Below, one piece after another: positions 8,585-16,700 of a stretch of DNA of 64,000 bases; the stretch's first letter is position 1; every line of letters begins with the position of its first letter. Origin of the DNA: Methylomarinovum tepidoasis. Lineage in GTDB: Bacteria > Pseudomonadota > Gammaproteobacteria > Methylococcales > Methylothermaceae. A program made the position numbers and the translations under genes. The notes under the pieces are model-generated. The model was not told where the DNA came from, ran no database searches, and saw nothing but the letters and a program-made list of their open reading frames with translations. The stretch covers positions 1,751,001 to 1,815,000 of the forward strand of contig NZ_AP024718.1 of NCBI RefSeq assembly GCF_030294985.1. The letters run 5' to 3'.

Positions 8585-9316
8585 ATGGTAAAGCGCCGTA
8601 AAATCCTTTTCAAACCCAGTCTCCTGATGACGCTTTTGACGCTGGTCGCCGTGGTTGCGTTCCTGAACCTAGGGAACTGGCAGCTGCGGCGGGCGGCGGA
8701 GAAACAGGCGCTGCTGGATCTGCAGACCCGGCGCTGGCAGCAGCCGCCGCTGGCTTTGGACGGAGAGGAAACCCTGGCACAGCTGGGGCGCTACCGCCAC
8801 GTCCAGGTGACAGGCGTCTGGGACGGCAGGCGCCAGTTTCTGCTCGACGGGCGCATATACCAGGGACGGGCCGGTTACGAAGTCCTGACGCCGCTGGTGC
8901 TCGCCAGCGGCCGGATCGTGCTGGTCAACCGCGGTTGGGTGCCGGCCGCCGCCGACCGCCGTACGCTGCCGGACGTCTCCCTGGATGACCATGCGGTGAC
9001 GGTGCCGGGACGGGTCGATGCCTTTCCCCGGGCCGGCATGGACCTGCCGGGGATGCGCCGTCTGTCACCGGGCTGGCCCAGCGTGGTCCAGGTGCTGGAA
9101 CCGGAAGCGGCCGCGGCGCGGCTCGGCCGGCCGGTGGCCGATTTCCAGCTCAAGCTGGATCCCGAGGCGGAGGAGGGCTACGTGCGGGCCTGGAAGCTGA
9201 CGCACCTTCGCCCGGAGCGCAGCCGGGGATATGCCTTACAATGGTTCAGTTTTGCCGCCATCGCCGTGGGGCTTTGGTTGTGGCACGGATGGAAACGGGC
9301 GAGGAGACGGACTTGA
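8585..9316 (+). CDS. surf1: SURF1 family cytochrome oxidase biogenesis protein
   Basis: 243 residues with the SURF1 plan: an N-terminal helix (about residues 13-30) ending in the family motif LGNWQLRRAAEK, a periplasmic domain with the VLVNRGWVP stretch, and a C-terminal helix beginning at YALQWFSFAAIAVG. SURF1 helps heme a insertion into subunit I. It opens a transcription unit that runs through the SCO-like gene into ctaA-ftsY, and its stop overlaps the next gene's likely TTG start. Confidence 0.93.
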   Translation: MVKRRKILFKPSLLMTLLTLVAVVAFLNLGNWQLRRAAEKQALLDLQTRRWQQPPLALDGEETLAQLGRYRHVQVTGVWDGRRQFLLDGRIYQGRAGYEVLTPLVLASGRIVLVNRGWVPAAADRRTLPDVSLDDHAVTVPGRVDAFPRAGMDLPGMRRLSPGWPSVVQVLEPEAAAARLGRPVADFQLKLDPEAEEGYVRAWKLTHLRPERSRGYALQWFSFAAIAVGLWLWHGWKRARRRT

Positions 9317-9909
9317 GACGACAACGCAAACGCCACGGTCTGTGGATATTCTGGCTGATCGTCCTGATCGGCGCGGCGCCGTGGCTGGGGGCCTGGTATC
9401 TGGTCAAGCATCCGGGGCTGTGGGGGAAGCCGGGAAATCACGGTCAGTTGCTTCAGCCGCCCCAGCCGCTCTCTTACGAGCTGTTCCAGTCGGTTCCCGG
9501 CGCCAAAAAGGATCTGAAGCAAATCCGGGGGCGCTGGGTCATGATTCACGTGATCGTCCCTGGCGACGAACCTGCCTGTCGCCAAGTGTTGGACAACACC
9601 CGGCGGCTGCATCCGCTGTTCAGCAAGGACATCCCCAGGGTGCGGCGGCTGGCGATCTGGCCCGAGGATCGGCCGCCTGTGGCGGAATTGCGGCCGCATC
9701 TGTTCGAAGACCGCGATCTGTATCTGGCGCGCGTGCCGGCGGATTTCGCGGCCCGGCTGACCGGCTGGATCGGCGGGCCGCTGCGCTGCGGCCAACTGTT
9801 TCTGATGGATCCGCTGGGAAATTTGATGATGTGGTATGATGCCGGGTTCGACCCCTACGGGCTCTACCGGGATTTGAAACGCCTGCTCAAAGCCTCGCGA
9901 ATCGGCTGA
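9313..9909 (+). CDS. Membrane-anchored SCO/thioredoxin-like protein of the oxidase cluster
   Basis: 198 residues from the TTG at 9313, which overlaps the surf1 stop (TTGA) and has GAGGAG six bases upstream; an ATG at 9289 is an alternative. One N-terminal helix anchors a periplasmic domain resembling the SCO1/thioredoxin-fold proteins placed between surf1 and ctaA in gammaproteobacteria. The copper/redox CxxxC motif is absent: the matching place reads VPGDEPACRQV, with one Cys. It is therefore probably not a standard copper chaperone. Family assignment rests on context and secondary-structure pattern, so it is tentative. Confidence 0.6.
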   Translation: MRRQRKRHGLWIFWLIVLIGAAPWLGAWYLVKHPGLWGKPGNHGQLLQPPQPLSYELFQSVPGAKKDLKQIRGRWVMIHVIVPGDEPACRQVLDNTRRLHPLFSKDIPRVRRLAIWPEDRPPVAELRPHLFEDRDLYLARVPADFAARLTGWIGGPLRCGQLFLMDPLGNLMMWYDAGFDPYGLYRDLKRLLKASRIG

Positions 9910-9923
9910 AACGCGCTGCGATC

Positions 9924-11945
9924 ATGTACAGAAAATTCGTTCTTTTGACCCTGTTCTTTCTCGTCGTCACCTTCGCCCTCGGCGTTTACGTGCGTGCCAC
10001 CGGCGCCGGCACCGCCTGCCCCGACGCGCCGGCGTGCTTCGGTCAGTGGTGGCCCCCGGAAGACCTGCCGCCCGAGACATTGCAGCGCTATCCCGGTATC
10101 TTCTACGATGCCGCCGCCGCACGCCTGCACATGCTCCACCGTCTGGCGGCGGGCGCGGCAGGGGTGCTGCTGTTGGGGCTCCTGGTGACCGCAGTGCGCC
10201 ACCCCCGCCGCCGCACCGCCCTGATCGGCAGCTGGAGTCTGGCCTTGTTGTACGGGCTGCAGGCGGGACTGGGCGCGGCCCTGGTGGCCAGCCGCATGAT
10301 GCCGGCGCTGGTCGCCTTCCACTGGTTGACCGGTACGGTGATGATCCTGGTGGCCTTCGGCTGGTATCTGCGCCTCGCTCCGGTATCCTGGGAACGCTAT
10401 ACCCACACCCACGGATTGCGGCGTCTGGCCCTGACCGCCCTGGGCGTCGCCCTGCTCCAAGGCTGGCTCGGGGCCTTGGTGGGGGCCAATTACGCCGATC
10501 TGGTCTGCCCGGATTTCCCCACCTGTCAGGGGCGCTGGTGGCCCGAAAGCCTCGACTGGCACGCCCTGGCCTTCTGGGAACAGTGGCGCTACGGGCTGAG
10601 TGGATGGAGCCTGCCCGATGCCGACGGCCGCATCACCCTGCACTGGCTTCACCGCCTCGGGGCGCTGGTGGGGTTCGTGGTGCTGTTCCTGCTGGGGCTG
10701 TCGATCAGTTCCAATCCCAAGGCGCCCCACCTGAGCAAAGTCGGGGTGCTGCTCAATTTCCTGCTGCTGGTGGTGATCGCCTTCGGCATGTCGGTGGTCA
10801 TCAAGGGCGCGCCGGCCTATCTGGTGGTGGGCCATTCGCTGGCGGCGCTGGCGATTCTGGTCACGGGCTACGGGGTGGCCTTCTTCCTCCGCTACGGTCC
10901 GCCGCTGCCCCGGGCGCGAGCGGCCGAAGCCATCGGAGAAGCACCGCCTCCCGAGGTTCCGGTCCCGCCGCCGGTGGAGGTGCCGCCCGCGCCGGAAACC
11001 CTGTTCGAGCGGCTCAAAAGCGGCCTGGGCAAGACCCGCAAAGGGCTGACCGGTTTCCTCGCTTCCCTGCCCCTGGCCGGACGCGAGCTGGATGAGGAGC
11101 TGCTGGAGGAGATCGAAACCCACCTGCTCATGGCCGACGTCGGCGTGGAAGCCACCGAGGCGATCATCGACCGCCTCAAGGCCTGCCTGTCGCGTCAGCA
11201 GCTCAAGGATCAGGAAACGGTGATGCAGGCCCTCCACGACGTGCTGCTGGAGATCCTCGAACCCTGCAGCCGGCCCCTCAGGATCGATCCCGCCCACAAA
11301 CCCTTCGTGATCCTGGTGGTCGGGGTCAACGGCGTCGGCAAGACCACCACCATCGGCAAGCTGGCCAAGCGCCTACAGCGCCAGGGGCACAGCGTCATGC
11401 TCGCCGCCGGCGACACCTTCCGCGCTGCCGCCGTCGAACAGCTCAAGGTCTGGGGGGAACGCAACCAGGTGCCGGTCGTCGCCCAGCACACCGGCGCCGA
11501 TTCCGCCTCGGTCATCTACGATGCCCTCCAGGCCGCCAAGGCGCGTGGCATCGACGTGCTCATCGCCGACACCGCCGGCCGTCTCCACACCAAGTCCAAT
11601 TTGATGGAGGAGCTGGCCAAGATCAAACGCATCATGGCCAAGCTCGATCCCACCGCCCCCCACGAGGTGCTGCTGGTGCTGGATGCCACCACGGGGCAGA
11701 ACGCCATCTCCCAGGCCGAGCAGTTCAACCAAGCGGTGGGGGTGACCGGCATCGCCCTGACCAAGCTCGACGGCACCGCCAAAGGTGGGGTGATCTTCGC
11801 TCTGGCCAAGCGCTTCGGTATCCCGATCCGCTTCATCGGCATCGGAGAGGGCATCGACGACCTACAGGATTTCGACGCCAGGGCGTTCGTCGACGCCTTG
11901 TTCGCCGAACAGCCCCGGGAGGCGCCGGCTCCGGTCCTGCACTGA
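9924..11945 (+). CDS. Fusion protein: heme A synthase (CtaA/COX15) + signal recognition particle receptor FtsY
   Basis: One uninterrupted 673-codon frame. Residues 1 to about 330 are a complete heme A synthase: eight predicted helices, conserved His in ARLHMLHRL (His69/His72), [15 protein letters not shown] and VGHSLAAL, and Cys pairs CPDAPAC and CPDFPTC. A Pro-rich linker (about 330-362) leads into a full FtsY NG GTPase: N domain from about 363, G1 [10 protein letters not shown] near 467, DTAGR near 549, [10 protein letters not shown] near 612. The acidic A domain of enterobacterial FtsY is missing; the heme A synthase takes its place. No ATG and no SD precede the FtsY part. The next genes are ftsE and ftsX, the usual ftsY partners, while surf1 upstream is the usual ctaA neighbour, so both halves are in their expected places. 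Confidence 0.88.
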   Translation: MYRKFVLLTLFFLVVTFALGVYVRATGAGTACPDAPACFGQWWPPEDLPPETLQRYPGIFYDAAAARLHMLHRLAAGAAGVLLLGLLVTAVRHPRRRTALIGSWSLALLYGLQAGLGAALVASRMMPALVAFHWLTGTVMILVAFGWYLRLAPVSWERYTHTHGLRRLALTALGVALLQGWLGALVGANYADLVCPDFPTCQGRWWPESLDWHALAFWEQWRYGLSGWSLPDADGRITLHWLHRLGALVGFVVLFLLGLSISSNPKAPHLSKVGVLLNFLLLVVIAFGMSVVIKGAPAYLVVGHSLAALAILVTGYGVAFFLRYGPPLPRARAAEAIGEAPPPEVPVPPPVEVPPAPETLFERLKSGLGKTRKGLTGFLASLPLAGRELDEELLEEIETHLLMADVGVEATEAIIDRLKACLSRQQLKDQETVMQALHDVLLEILEPCSRPLRIDPAHKPFVILVVGVNGVGKTTTIGKLAKRLQRQGHSVMLAAGDTFRAAAVEQLKVWGERNQVPVVAQHTGADSASVIYDALQAAKARGIDVLIADTAGRLHTKSNLMEELAKIKRIMAKLDPTAPHEVLLVLDATTGQNAISQAEQFNQAVGVTGIALTKLDGTAKGGVIFALAKRFGIPIRFIGIGEGIDDLQDFDARAFVDALFAEQPREAPAPVLH

Positions 11946-11949
11946 GGCC

Positions 11950-12615
11950 ATGCTGCGTTTTCAGGGGGTCGGCAAGCGCTATCCGGGCAGCGGCGAGATT
12001 CTGAAAGGACTCGATCTGACGGTCGGACGCGGTGACATGGCCTTCGTCACCGGCCATTCCGGAGCCGGCAAGAGCACGCTTCTCAAGCTGGCGGCCCTCA
12101 TCGAACGGCCCAGCCGCGGCCGCATCTTCCTCAACGACCGCGATCTGACCCGGCTGCCGCCCCGGAGCGTGCCCTACCTGCGCCGCCGCCTCGGGCTGAT
12201 CTTCCAGGACTACCGCCTGCTTTACGACCGCAGCGTGTTCGACAACGTCGCCCTGCCGCTTCAGATCGCCGGATACGCGCCGGAAGAGGTCGAGCGCCGC
12301 ACCCGGGCGGCCCTGGCCAAGGTGGGTCTGGCCGGCTGGGAACGGCGCCGGCCGGTCACCCTCTCCGGGGGCGAACAACAGCGGGTCGGCATCGCCCGGG
12401 CCATCGTCACCCGCCCCCCCTTGATCCTGGCCGACGAGCCGACCGGCAATCTGGACCCGGACCTGTCCCAGGAGATCTTCGCCATGTTCCGCGATTTCAA
12501 CCGGGTCGGGGTGACTTTTCTGATCGCCAGTCACGACCAGGCGCTGGTGGAACGCTTCGCCAGCCGCTGGTTCCACCTCGAGCAGGGCCGTGTCGTCGAA
12601 GTGGGAGGGAGGTGA
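11950..12615 (+). CDS. ftsE: Cell division ATP-binding protein FtsE
   Basis: 221-residue ABC ATPase with Walker [10 protein letters not shown] near residue 35, Q-loop LIFQDYRLL, signature LSGGEQQR near 138, Walker [12 protein letters not shown] and a His switch ASHDQ. Length and sequence fit FtsE, which works with FtsX at the septum to activate peptidoglycan hydrolases. It starts four bases after the ctaA-ftsY stop, so it is translated from the same mRNA. Confidence 0.95.
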   Translation: MLRFQGVGKRYPGSGEILKGLDLTVGRGDMAFVTGHSGAGKSTLLKLAALIERPSRGRIFLNDRDLTRLPPRSVPYLRRRLGLIFQDYRLLYDRSVFDNVALPLQIAGYAPEEVERRTRAALAKVGLAGWERRRPVTLSGGEQQRVGIARAIVTRPPLILADEPTGNLDPDLSQEIFAMFRDFNRVGVTFLIASHDQALVERFASRWFHLEQGRVVEVGGR

Positions 12616-12619
12616 GGCG

Positions 12620-13540
12620 GTGGCGCTGAAGACTTACCTGCGTCTGCACCGCCAGGCCTTGCTTTCCAGTCTGGAGGACTTGTGGCGGGCGCCGTGGATG
12701 ACGGCGGTCACGATCGGCGTCATCGCGGTTACCCTGGTGCTGCCTTTGAGCTTCCATCTCACCTTGTCCCAGGCGCAGCGTTTGGGTGGCGCTTTCGGTT
12801 CCGGCCGGCAGGTGACGCTGTATCTGCAGCCGGATCTGCCCGCGGAGAAGGCGCAAAGTCTGGCGGCGCGTCTGCGGCAGGAGGCGGCGGTGGCGGAAGT
12901 CCACTTGATCGGCAAGGACGAGGCCCTGGCCCAGTTGCGCGAGGCGGGCGATTTCGCCGCGGCCCTGGACTGGCTGCCCGACAACCCGCTGCCGGCGGTC
13001 ATCGAGGTGACGCCGAAGCCGGCCTGGAGCGAGGAGGCCCGCCTTGCCGGGCTGATCCAGCGCTGGCGCCGGTGGCCCGGCGTCGAGCAGATCCAATGGA
13101 ATCAGTCCTGGTTGCGGCGTTTCCGGGCCTGGCTGACCCTGACCCGGCACGCTGCGCTGGCGCTGGGGGCGGTTCTGTCGTTGGCGGTGGTGCTGGTGGT
13201 GGGCAACACTGTCCGCCTGGAATTGGAAGAACATCATGAAGCGATCGAGGTGATGGGCCTGCTGGGAGCCACTCCCGGTTTCATCCGCCGCCCGTTCCTG
13301 TATTCCGGGTTCTGGCTCGGTTTCCTCGGCGGCGGTGCGGCGCTCGCTGGCGTTTTCCTACTGTATCGGTTGCTGTATCCCTATGTCGTCGAACTGGCGC
13401 GCCTCTACGGCAGCCGCTTCGAGCCGCACTTCTTCTCCTTGGGTGAAATCCTCGGGATCTGGCTGGCCGTGTGCCTGCTGACGACGGCCGCCGCCGCGCT
13501 GGTGGTCAGCCGTCATCTGTGGCGGCTGTTTCGCCGATAA
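12620..13540 (+). CDS. ftsX: Cell division protein FtsX
   Basis: 306 residues from GTG 12620, chosen because a strong SD (GGGAGGGAGGTG, 12603-12613) precedes it; the frame is open for ten more codons inside ftsE. Topology fits FtsX: cytoplasmic N-terminus, helix 1 about residues 27-50, a large periplasmic loop, then three helices in the C-terminal half. NTVRLELEEHHEAIEVMGLLGA is the family segment before helix 3 (quoted in two parts: NTVRLELEEHHEAI and EVMGLLGA). It completes the ftsY-ftsE-ftsX order known from enterobacteria. Confidence 0.93.
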   Translation: MALKTYLRLHRQALLSSLEDLWRAPWMTAVTIGVIAVTLVLPLSFHLTLSQAQRLGGAFGSGRQVTLYLQPDLPAEKAQSLAARLRQEAAVAEVHLIGKDEALAQLREAGDFAAALDWLPDNPLPAVIEVTPKPAWSEEARLAGLIQRWRRWPGVEQIQWNQSWLRRFRAWLTLTRHAALALGAVLSLAVVLVVGNTVRLELEEHHEAIEVMGLLGATPGFIRRPFLYSGFWLGFLGGGAALAGVFLLYRLLYPYVVELARLYGSRFEPHFFSLGEILGIWLAVCLLTTAAAALVVSRHLWRLFRR

Positions 13541-13628
13541 ATCCCGCACCTTTAGTGGTTTAATATCGCAACAGTTTGAATTTCAAATAGTTTTGTGGCG
13601 ATATATAACCATAGAAAATGTATTGTTT

Positions 13629-13670
13629 TTGATCTAGGTCAAAAAAACCCAATAACGGATGGGGTAATCT
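13629..13670 (+). promoter_or_regulatory. FNR/Anr-like box with class II promoter ahead of pmoC
   Basis: TTGATCTAGGTCAA at 13629-13642 matches the FNR/Anr consensus TTGAT-N4-ATCAA at nine of ten positions. A -10-like TAATCT follows at 13665-13670. A start site seven bases further on (13677) would put the box centre exactly at -41.5, the class II activator position. The region 13541-13713 is otherwise AT-rich and holds no gene. Confidence 0.6.
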
Positions 13671-13713
13671 TCGTTCCGCCTGTCATAACAACGAAACGTT
13701 AAGGAGGTTACTG

Positions 13714-14550
13714 ATGGCAGCTACATCTGCTGGTGTCTCCGCACAAGCGGAAGCACCTTTGTTGAATACCCGATGGCTTGCGTTCGCCTTCGCGATCTAC
13801 ACCATCCTGTATTCCTGGGTGGTGTGGTACGAGAGGGTTTACGGGTGGCAAGCCGGCCTGGACTCTTTTGCACCAGAGTTCGAAACTTATTGGATGAACT
13901 TCCTCTACACCGAGATCGTGGTGGAGGTTGTCATCGCCTCTCTGCTGTGGGGCTACCTGTGGCGTACCCGTCCCCGTGATCTGGACAAGATCGCCGGCAC
14001 TCGGGAGGAGCTGCGCCGCAACTTCACCCATCTTGTCTGGCTGTTCGCCTATGCCTACTCCATCTACTGGGGTGCGAGCTTCTTCACCGAACAGGACGGC
14101 ACCTGGCATCAGACCATCGTGCGGGACACCGACTTCACGCCGAGCCATATCATCGAGTTCTATGGTTCGTATCCGGTGTACATCATCACGGGTTTCGGCG
14201 CCTTCATCTATGCCCATACCCGGTTGCCCTACTTTGACTATACGAAGAAGGGGCTGTCGCTGCCGTACCTGATCTCGGTGGTGGGTCCGTTCATGATCGT
14301 TCCCAACGTCGGTCTGAACGAGTGGGGTCATACCTTCTGGTTCATGGAAGAGCTGTTCGTCGCTCCGCTGCACTATGGTTTCGTCTTCTTCGGTTGGTTC
14401 GCTCTGGGAATCCTGGGAGTCTGGCTGCAGACCCTCGCCAGCATTCTGAACCTGATCGGCAAACCGCTGTGCGGCGAGATCTACGACGCGGCTGTCGCCC
14501 GCATCGGAGCTGACCAGGCTCAGTGGGCGGATGACGTCCTGGAGGATTGA
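13714..14550 (+). CDS. pmoC: Particulate methane monooxygenase subunit C (stand-alone copy)
   Basis: 278 residues, full length, closely matching type I methanotroph PmoC in WMNFLYTEIVVE, RRNFTHLVWLFAYA, TPSHIIEFY and VGLNEWGHTFWFMEELF. The metal site is kept: Asp128, His132 and His145 have the spacing of the Methylococcus ligands (D-x3-H-x12-H). PmoC is one of three membrane subunits that oxidise methane to methanol. The strong SD AAGGAGG sits nine bases before the ATG. Neither pmoA nor pmoB is adjacent; the neighbours are ftsX and rpoH, so this is an orphan pmoC. It has its own regulatory region and terminator, suggesting independent expression. Confidence 0.96.
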   Translation: MAATSAGVSAQAEAPLLNTRWLAFAFAIYTILYSWVVWYERVYGWQAGLDSFAPEFETYWMNFLYTEIVVEVVIASLLWGYLWRTRPRDLDKIAGTREELRRNFTHLVWLFAYAYSIYWGASFFTEQDGTWHQTIVRDTDFTPSHIIEFYGSYPVYIITGFGAFIYAHTRLPYFDYTKKGLSLPYLISVVGPFMIVPNVGLNEWGHTFWFMEELFVAPLHYGFVFFGWFALGILGVWLQTLASILNLIGKPLCGEIYDAAVARIGADQAQWADDVLED

Positions 14551-14580
14551 TCGTCCTGCTCTTCATGTTTTTCTCGATTT

Positions 14581-14629
14581 TCCCCCACAGGGAGGTGGGG
14601 GATCCAGGAAAAGTGATTGCGCTTTTCCT
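14581..14629 (+). repeat. Two tandem hairpins in the pmoC 3' region
   Basis: First hairpin: 8-bp stem 14581-14588/14595-14602 with loop AGGGAG. Second: 8-bp stem 14606-14613/14622-14629. Neither is followed by a T-run. With the terminator at 14665 they make three successive stems after the pmoC stop, a layout that often protects mRNA 3' ends. Confidence 0.6.
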
Positions 14630-14664
14630 CCTTACGTAGCCATTGAATTGCCTCTTTTTTGGGG

Positions 14665-14689
14665 ACCGCCCTTCGGGGCGGTTTTTTTT
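14665..14689 (+). terminator. Intrinsic terminator after pmoC
   Basis: Perfect 7-bp stem (14665-14671 with 14676-14682) on a TTCG tetraloop, followed by seven T residues at 14683-14689. Confidence 0.9.
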
Positions 14690-14702
14690 GCTTTGCGTCA
14701 AG

Positions 14703-14730
14703 GAACTTTCCAAAAAGCTAGCACTCTCTC
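14703..14730 (+). promoter_or_regulatory. sigmaE-like promoter upstream of rpoH
   Basis: GAACTT at 14703-14708, a 16-base spacer, then TCTCTC at 14725-14730. This resembles the sigmaE promoter of E. coli rpoH (GAACTT-N16-TCTGAT). The -10 match is partial, so the call is tentative. The element overlaps the CIRCE operator. Confidence 0.4.
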
Positions 14731-14744
14731 TTTGGGAGTGCTAA
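14718..14744 (+). promoter_or_regulatory. CIRCE operator (HrcA-binding site) upstream of rpoH
   Basis: CTAGCACTC-N9-GAGTGCTAA matches the CIRCE consensus TTAGCACTC-N9-GAGTGCTAA at 17 of 18 arm positions with the canonical 9-base spacer. It ends 49 bases before the rpoH ATG. CIRCE is the operator of the heat-shock repressor HrcA, usually found at groESL or dnaK. Confidence 0.88.
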
Positions 14745-14793
14745 AGTGACTTGCGGCTTTGCAACAACAACAAACCAACAGGGGGATAGCAGG

Positions 14794-15657
<864 letters not shown>

Positions 15658-15681
15658 GCGCCGGCCTGTTGCAAAGCCCGG

Positions 15682-15716
15682 CGGGCGTCTCCAAAAACGG
15701 GGGCGCCCGTTTTTTT
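15682..15716 (+). terminator. Intrinsic terminator after rpoH
   Basis: An 11-bp stem including two G-T pairs (15682-15692 with 15699-15709), loop AAAAAC, then seven T residues at 15710-15716. The T-run touches the end of convergent ctaB. Confidence 0.85.
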
Positions 15717-16623
15717 ATGGATGAAAATACCAGTAATGATCCACCAGCAGGGCGGCGAACAGGATCATGAGGTAAACGATGGAGTAGGCGAAGGTCCGCA
15801 TCGCCAGGCGCTTGTCGTCCGGCCGCAGGCGCAGCTGCCAGGCCAGATAGAGGAAGACGGCGTCCAGGATGACGGTGACGCCCAGGTAGATCAGGCCGCT
15901 CATGCGGGTGAGGTAGGGCATCACGCTGATGACGCTGAGGAGGATGGTGTAGAGGAACACCTGCAGGCCGGTGAACTCGACCCCGTGGGTCACCGGCAGC
16001 ATGGGAATGTCCACCTTGGCGTACTCGTCGCGTTTGGCGATGGCCAGGGCCCAGAAGTGGGGCGGGGTCCACAGGAAGATGATGAGGAACAGCAGCACCG
16101 TGTTGGGGTGGATCTGCCCCAGCACCGCGCACGATCCCAGGATCGGCGGCACCGCCCCGGCCGCCCCGCCGATGACGATGTTCTGGGGGGTGGCCCGTTT
16201 CAGATAGACGGTGTAAACGACCGCATAGCCGATCAGCGACAGGAAGGTCAGGATCGCCGTCAGCCAGTTGACCCAGACCACCAGGATGACCATCGAGGCT
16301 AGCCCCAAAACCGAGGCGAACACCAGCACCTTCCAGGGCTCCAGTTCCCCCTGGGGCAGGGGACGGTGGCGGGTGCGGCCCATCTGGGCGTCGGCGTGGC
16401 GGTCGAGATAGTGGTTGAAGGCGGCCGCCGAGGCCGCCGCCAGGGCGATGCCCAGGGAGCCGAAAACGAGCGCCCGCAAAGGCACCATGCCGGGAACCGA
16501 CAGGAACATGCCGACGATGGCGGTGAAGACGATCAGCGCCACCACCCGGGGTTTGCACAGCTCGAAATAGGCGCGCCAGCCGGCGGGGGAGGGGATGGGA
16601 TCGGCAACCGTCTTCGCTTTCAT
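15715..16623 (-). CDS. ctaB: Protoheme IX farnesyltransferase (heme O synthase) CtaB
   Basis: 302 residues from ATG 16623 (a TTG six codons upstream is also open). UbiA-family prenyltransferase with about nine helices. The first Asp-rich motif is [20 protein letters not shown] near residue 73 and the second region is [14 protein letters not shown] near 205. It converts heme B to heme O, the substrate of the heme A synthase domain encoded at 9924. Its separation from the cox operon by ftsEX, pmoC and rpoH is unusual for this pathway. Confidence 0.95.
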   Translation of the reverse strand: MKAKTVADPIPSPAGWRAYFELCKPRVVALIVFTAIVGMFLSVPGMVPLRALVFGSLGIALAAASAAAFNHYLDRHADAQMGRTRHRPLPQGELEPWKVLVFASVLGLASMVILVVWVNWLTAILTFLSLIGYAVVYTVYLKRATPQNIVIGGAAGAVPPILGSCAVLGQIHPNTVLLFLIIFLWTPPHFWALAIAKRDEYAKVDIPMLPVTHGVEFTGLQVFLYTILLSVISVMPYLTRMSGLIYLGVTVILDAVFLYLAWQLRLRPDDKRLAMRTFAYSIVYLMILFAALLVDHYWYFHP

Positions 16624-16700
16624 GGGCACCTGGTAATACAATAGAGCGGAAACGCGTTATTTTATACCAATTTCCTTGGAATTTAGGGGGCGGACACGCG

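Noticed and set aside
10947-10990. Internal GTG start for a separate FtsY in the Pro-rich linker
   Set aside because: In-frame GTG codons exist but no Shine-Dalgarno sequence precedes them and no stop separates the domains, so one fused protein is the simpler reading; not fully excluded.
13576-13609. sigma70 promoter TTGAAT...TATAAC far upstream of pmoC
   Set aside because: The spacer is over 20 bases; the FNR-box/TAATCT arrangement nearer the gene is better formed.
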